A DNA stretch of 64,000 nt from Acidimicrobiia bacterium (GTDB taxonomy: Bacteria; Actinomycetota; Acidimicrobiia; Acidimicrobiales; Poriferisodalaceae). Positions within the stretch are counted from its first letter, which is position 1. Each line of letters opens with the position of its first letter. Positions 60,354-64,000 of the stretch are shown one piece after another. The notes below the pieces were generated by a model. It did no database searches and had not been told where the DNA came from. It saw only the letters and a program-made list of their open reading frames with translations. The stretch lies in contig JAJDTF010000146.1 of the NCBI GenBank assembly GCA_022827265.1, positions 1 through 64,000 on the forward strand, read 5' to 3'. Made by a program: the position numbers and the translations under genes.

Positions 60354-61429
60354 GGCGTGAGTATCTCCTGGGTGATGAGCGGGACGCTGCGATCGCGGCT
60401 CCAGGTGGGGAAGAACGAGGAGTGGCCGCCGGCATCGCCGCCGCCGACCATGAGCGCGATGTCGTCAGGGCACGTCCCGCGGGGAACTGAGATGTCCTCA
60501 TCGCCGGGCTGAACCTGCGGGTCGGTCTCCATCCATTGCGTCGGGTGGAAGCCGGTGACATTGCCGGCCGCTTCGACCTTGCCGCCGCGCTTCACCTCGG
60601 CGTACGTGCGAGTGGCGTGAGCGAACAGGTACTCCTGCACCTGCGCCCGGCTCCAGCCGGCCGCCCCGAGCTTGCGGGCGTGCTCGGGCGCAAACACCAC
60701 CAGCGACCGACCAGAGCTAAGTGAGCCGAACGCTGACATCGTGTCGGCAAACGTGCCCAACAGACCCTCGGGATCGGGCGATGCGTGGTTCAGCACGTTG
60801 TGGCCCGACTCGGCAGCCATGACGGTGACCGTGCTCTGGCCGGGCGAGTAACCCAGCGACACGTGGTAGGGCTCCCACGGGCTGGTCGCCTCGTCCTCTC
60901 CGAAGCACATCGCGTACTTGCCGGCCCAGCCCTGGGTGCTCTTGTCGAGCTTGCCGGGAATGGCCGCGAGGCAGTTGCGCAGCACGAGGCGCACCGCGCG
61001 GCCGACCGTGGCGTTGGCCCGGAAGCCTGGGCCGAACAGGTTCTCCTTGTAGTGGATGCCGATCTCGTTACGGATCGGACCGTTGACCACGATGAGGATG
61101 GCTGCGCCGCCGGTGCTGGCCGACACGGCATGCAGCTCGAAGGCCGGGTCGCCGATGGCGGCGAGAGCCGCACCCACAACCGGGAAGTACTCGGGCAGGC
61201 ACCCGGCCATCACGGCGTTGGCAGCAGCCTTGCGTGCAGTGACCTCCAGGCCGCGTGCGGGTTCGCGCAACAGGACGTGGTCTGCGTCCCACGCACCGCC
61301 GGCCACCATGGCGTCCACCAGCGCCTCAGTGGGCGGCACCACCGGCAGGCCGTCGGTCCAGCCGGCGTCGTAGCAGGCCTCGATGGCCTGCCACGGGTCG
61401 GTCAGTTCGAGATCGCCGTTCGATGTCAT
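60350..61429 (-). CDS. UGSC-associated protein of unknown function
   Basis: A 359-residue soluble protein, translationally coupled to the UGSC gene by ATGA. N-terminal AIEACYDAGWTDGLPVVPPTEALVDAMV, then AANAVMAGCLPEYFPVVGAALAAIGD, VVNGPIRNEIGIHYKENLFGPGFRANATVGRAVRLVLRNCLAAIPG, and the C-terminal CPDDIALMVGGGDAGGHSSFFPTW. No known catalytic motif is recognised. Conserved Cys in AGCLPEY and RNCLA might be partners of the selenocysteine. The tight coupling suggests a two-component enzyme. Confidence 0.75.
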   Translation of the reverse strand: MTSNGDLELTDPWQAIEACYDAGWTDGLPVVPPTEALVDAMVAGGAWDADHVLLREPARGLEVTARKAAANAVMAGCLPEYFPVVGAALAAIGDPAFELHAVSASTGGAAILIVVNGPIRNEIGIHYKENLFGPGFRANATVGRAVRLVLRNCLAAIPGKLDKSTQGWAGKYAMCFGEDEATSPWEPYHVSLGYSPGQSTVTVMAAESGHNVLNHASPDPEGLLGTFADTMSAFGSLSSGRSLVVFAPEHARKLGAAGWSRAQVQEYLFAHATRTYAEVKRGGKVEAAGNVTGFHPTQWMETDPQVQPGDEDISVPRGTCPDDIALMVGGGDAGGHSSFFPTWSRDRSVPLITQEILTP

Positions 61430-61496
61430 GGTCTGCAGTGGCCGCGGCTGAGCGCACCCGCGGCCATCGAACCGGTCTGCCCCAATCCGGTCGCGG

Positions 61497-62492
61497 TCAA
61501 GGGCGGTGCCGGCGTCGGCGAGGACGCCGCCGGACGAGTCGCTCATCGAGCGTCTCGCGAGGGTTTGGCTCTGCGGCGACGATGGGGGCGGGTTCCTCGC
61601 CGGCCAGCACGGCCACGATCTTGGCGGTGTGCTCGGGAGTGCTGCCGCAGCAGGTGCCGATCACGCTCACGCCGGCGGCGTGAACCCGGTGCGAGTGAGC
61701 GGCAAGCAGTTCTGGGGTGCCGTCGTAGGCGAGCGAGTGACCGTGCCACACCGGCACACCTGCGTTCGGCTTGGAGATGACCGGAGTGTCGGGAGCGACT
61801 TGGGCAATGGCGAGCACCGCTGCTTCGGTGTCGGGCACGTTGTTGCCGCAGTTGGCACCGATGGCGGCGACTTCCAGGGGCCCCAGCCGGTCGGCCAACT
61901 CGTTGCCGGTGACGCCCATCATCGTGCAGCCGGCGGTGTCGAAGCTCATGGTGACCGCGACCGGCAGATCGCTCACCCGATGTGCTGCGCGCACGGCAGC
62001 CTCGACTTCGCCGAGCGCGCTCATCGTCTCGATCCACAGCAGATCGACCCCGCCAGCATCGAGCGCAGCAGCCTGCTCGGCGAAGGCGTCTTCGCAGGCT
62101 TCGACGCTCATGTCGCCGAGCGGCGCGAGCAGCTCGCCCGTCGGGCCCATCGAGCCGGCGACCAGCACCGGCCGGTCCGACTGCTGCGTCTCAGCGTCGG
62201 CTTCGGCCCGACCGATCTGCGCAGCGGCAATGTTGAGCTCGCGCACCTGCCGCTCGAAGCCGTGCAGTGACTGCCGGAAACAGTTGCCGCCGAAGCTGTT
62301 CGTCACGATCAAATCGGCGCCAGCCTGCAGGTAGCCCCGGTGGACGGCCCGGATCTCCTCGGGGTGGCTGAGATTCCATTCCTCAGGCGACCAACCCGCT
62401 GACAATCCGGCGGCGAACAGCTGCGTGCCCATCGCGCCGTCGGCCACCACGTACCCCTTGGATTTCACGATGTCATGCAGTGTGACGGTCAT
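61497..62492 (-). CDS. Homocysteine S-methyltransferase family protein
   Basis: A 331-residue zinc-dependent barrel: VVADGAMGTQLFAAGLSAGWSPEEWNLSHPEEIRAVHRGYLQAGADLIVTNSFGGN, with zinc ligands in GANCGNN and GTCCGS. It moves a methyl group to homocysteine or a related (seleno)thiol. It lacks the folate and cobalamin domains of full MetH, so it is a stand-alone Hcy domain such as BHMT or MmuM. The final 15 residues are Arg-rich. It is the first gene of the minus-strand series with UGSC, 67 bp upstream of the partner gene. Confidence 0.85.
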   Translation of the reverse strand: MTVTLHDIVKSKGYVVADGAMGTQLFAAGLSAGWSPEEWNLSHPEEIRAVHRGYLQAGADLIVTNSFGGNCFRQSLHGFERQVRELNIAAAQIGRAEADAETQQSDRPVLVAGSMGPTGELLAPLGDMSVEACEDAFAEQAAALDAGGVDLLWIETMSALGEVEAAVRAAHRVSDLPVAVTMSFDTAGCTMMGVTGNELADRLGPLEVAAIGANCGNNVPDTEAAVLAIAQVAPDTPVISKPNAGVPVWHGHSLAYDGTPELLAAHSHRVHAAGVSVIGTCCGSTPEHTAKIVAVLAGEEPAPIVAAEPNPRETLDERLVRRRPRRRRHRP

Positions 62493-62679
62493 CGGTTGGC
62501 TCAGGTCCTTGGCCGGCTCGCAGTCGCGAAGCCGTCTGGCGGGTCATGTCTCGCAGCGCAACGTATCGCCGTATTCGCTCGCCGCACCACTGGCGTTGTT
62601 GCAGGTGTTCAGGAATCCGTGGGCACCCGCTCGCTCGTCGTGCAAGCATTTCGCAACCAGAGGGTGAAAGGGGCTGGCC

Positions 62680-63432
62680 ATGGACGAAGTGACCTACGAA
62701 GTTGACGGGCACGTGGCGACGATCACGCTGAACCGACCCGACAAGCTCAACGCGATGACCGACGAGATGTACCACGGCATCGGCGAAGCACTGCTCGCGT
62801 CCGACGCTGACCCTGCGGTGCGCTGCACGATCGTGACCGGGACCGGCCGGGCGTTCACGTCCGGGCACGATCTCGGCGAGTTCGCGGATCGAGCCGCATG
62901 GATGCCGTGGCGGCCAGACCGGTTCGACATCGGGCTCGAAACCGCCAAGCCCACGATCGCCGCGATCCAGGGCTATTGCCTGGCGGGCGGCCTCGAGCTG
63001 GCGCTGTTCTGCGACATCCGGGTCTGCGACGAGACCGCTCAGTTCGGCTGTCCGGAAGTGCGCTGGGCGATCCTGCACGGCTACGGCGCGCTGCGGCTGC
63101 CCGGCCTGATCGGCTCGTCGGATGCGATGCGGCTGCTGCTGACCGGATCGTTCATCGACGCTGCCGAGGCGCTGCGCATCGGGCTGGTCAGCGAGATGAC
63201 TGCTCCCGAAGACCTGCGGGCAACTGCCCGCGGCATCGCCGACCAGATCGCCGCCAACGGCCCTGCCGCGATTCGCATGACCAAGGAGATGGCGCTGCGC
63301 GGCCGGGAGATGTCGCTGGCCGACGGCCTGCGGCTCTACCAGGAATACACCCGCTCAGCCTTCGCCTCTCCCGACGCGAAAGAGGGCCTGCGGGCCTTCG
63401 CCGAACGCCGCGACCCCGACTACGGCGCCTAG
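62680..63432 (+). CDS. Enoyl-CoA hydratase/isomerase family protein
   Basis: A 250-residue crotonase-fold enzyme acting on a CoA thioester. VATITLNRPDKLNAMTDEMYHGI, oxyanion-hole segments GRAFTSGHDLGEF and GYCLAGGLELALFCDIRV, and FGCPEVRWAILHGYGALRLPGLIG are present. The first catalytic Glu of true hydratases is not obvious, but the Glu in CPEVRW is. Substrate unknown; fatty acid or steroid degradation are common settings. It is divergent from the homocysteine methyltransferase gene. Confidence 0.87.
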   Translation: MDEVTYEVDGHVATITLNRPDKLNAMTDEMYHGIGEALLASDADPAVRCTIVTGTGRAFTSGHDLGEFADRAAWMPWRPDRFDIGLETAKPTIAAIQGYCLAGGLELALFCDIRVCDETAQFGCPEVRWAILHGYGALRLPGLIGSSDAMRLLLTGSFIDAAEALRIGLVSEMTAPEDLRATARGIADQIAANGPAAIRMTKEMALRGREMSLADGLRLYQEYTRSAFASPDAKEGLRAFAERRDPDYGA

Positions 63433-63442
63433 CCCGGATCCA

Positions 63443-63597
63443 CCGGTGGGGTGGGTTGGCGGGTGTTGTGTTGGTTGGTGCTGGGGTTGTGGGGTTCGGT
63501 GGCGGGGTTTGGTGTGCTGGGGGGCGTGCGGGGGTGGGGCGGTGCTCGGCTGGGGCTGGGTTGTGTGCTGCGCCGGGTTGGGTGGGTGCGGGGTGTG
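63443..63597 (+). other. 155-bp tract without any adenine
   Basis: Every base from 63443 to 63597 is G, T or C, with many runs of three to six G. It separates the enoyl-CoA hydratase gene from the IS3-type element. It is not a simple tandem repeat. Confidence 0.85.
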
Positions 63598-63640
63598 ATT
63601 CACCCTGGGTTTTGCGCAGGCTCCAGAGATTGGAGCAAGC

Positions 63641-63964
63641 ATGGGATCCATGGATGCAGAGATTCGTCCGGCGGCGACGTCGAGGCGGTATTCGCCTGAG
63701 CAGAAGGACCAAGCGGTGCGCATGGTGCTGGCCTTGCGTGCGGAGCTGGGCACCACGGCGGGGACGGTGTCGCGTGTGGCGCGTCAGCTGGGCTATGGGG
63801 TGGAGTCGGTGCGCCGCTGGGTGGCCCAGGCCGAGATCGACGCCGGGACGCGTGCTGGGGTGACTTCGGCGGAGAGCGAGGAGCTTCGGCGGCTGGGTCA
63901 GGAGAACCGTGAGCTGCGGCGGGCGAATGAGATCCTCCAGCGGGCGGCGGTTTTTTTCGGGTAA
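63641..63964 (+). CDS. IS3-family transposase OrfA
   Basis: A 107-residue HTH protein: RRYSPEQKDQAVRMVLALRAELGTTAGTVSRVARQLGYGVESVRRWVAQAE (HTH), then the leucine-zipper-like ESEELRRLGQENRELRRANEILQRAAVFFG. This is the usual IS3 OrfA build. ATG at 63641 has GGAG 6 nt upstream. Its last codons run through GTTTTTTTCGGG, a slippery sequence suited to frameshifting into OrfB, which would begin at the window edge. The left end of the element is probably near 63595 (TGATTCACCC). The right part lies outside. Confidence 0.85.
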   Translation: MGSMDAEIRPAATSRRYSPEQKDQAVRMVLALRAELGTTAGTVSRVARQLGYGVESVRRWVAQAEIDAGTRAGVTSAESEELRRLGQENRELRRANEILQRAAVFFG

Positions 63965-64000
63965 GGGGCTCGACCGCCGACAGCGATGATCGTGGGGTTC

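Overview
This 64 kb window is the replication-origin region of a high-GC actinobacterial chromosome. Gene order follows the mycobacterial layout (ponA1-like/rpsF/ssb/rpsR/rplI/dnaB; cca/murJ/trxB/trxA/cwlM/parB/parA; yidC/yidD/rnpA/rpmH/dnaA/dnaN/recF/gyrB/gyrA/DUF3566/tRNA-Ile). The content (CarD, DUF5318, DUF3566, F420-type LLM oxidoreductases, a mycothiol-type DinB enzyme) is actinobacterial. The missing sigM, the very reduced cell-wall enzymes and a jag gene with a Jag_N domain suggest an early-branching class such as Acidimicrobiia; that placement is inference.

Layout. 1-5.8 kb: dnaK (cut by the edge), gpmA, glnB, a cyclic-nucleotide-binding protein and an EtfD-like membrane Fe-S oxidoreductase. 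5.9-9.9 kb: an accessory island with an XRE antitoxin-like gene tail-to-tail with a RelE/HigB-like toxin, an HNH nuclease and unknown genes, ending in a lipoprotein remnant beside dcd. 10-14.3 kb: tRNA-Gly, dnaB, rplI, rpsR, ssb, rpsF. 14.4-25.7 kb: cell-envelope block with a catalytically degraded class A PBP, cca, DUF5318, carD, murJ, degV, a pseudokinase, trxB, trxA and a degraded CwlM-like amidase. 25.7-35 kb: parB, parA, a perfect parS, rsmG (inverted), then jag apparently split in two by a 3.4 kb module of a Rieske oxygenase and a GPP34-cytochrome P450 fusion, followed by yidC, yidD, rnpA, rpmH. 35-44 kb: dnaA, oriC, dnaN, recF, dciA, gyrB, gyrA.

44.3-47.5 kb: an IS1595-family element with perfect terminal inverted repeats and a perfect 8-bp target duplication, inserted in the last codons of gyrA. 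It carries a DNA methyltransferase-HNH fusion whose frame is broken by a 10-G run, plus three small passenger genes. 47.5-56.6 kb: TadE-like and DUF3566 genes, tRNA-Ile, then about 7.4 kb of metabolic genes (lgt, two LLM oxidoreductases, an Erg6-like sterol methyltransferase homologue, an MFS carrier) before tRNA-Ala. 56.6-62.5 kb: a collinear minus-strand set containing a UGSC selenoprotein (in-frame TGA followed by a bacterial SECIS-like hairpin), its overlapping partner, and a homocysteine methyltransferase. 62.7-64 kb: an enoyl-CoA hydratase, an adenine-free G/T tract and the start of an IS3-type element.

How it fits together. The core is replication initiation (DnaA, DnaN, DciA, DnaB, SSB, gyrase), segregation (ParABS) and membrane or envelope assembly (YidC, MurJ and its pseudokinase, Lgt). 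Three envelope genes look like non-catalytic descendants of enzymes, which suggests regulatory or scaffold roles. Two interspersed repeat families occupy intergenic spaces. Lipid-modifying genes with sterol-like signatures lie at two separate places.
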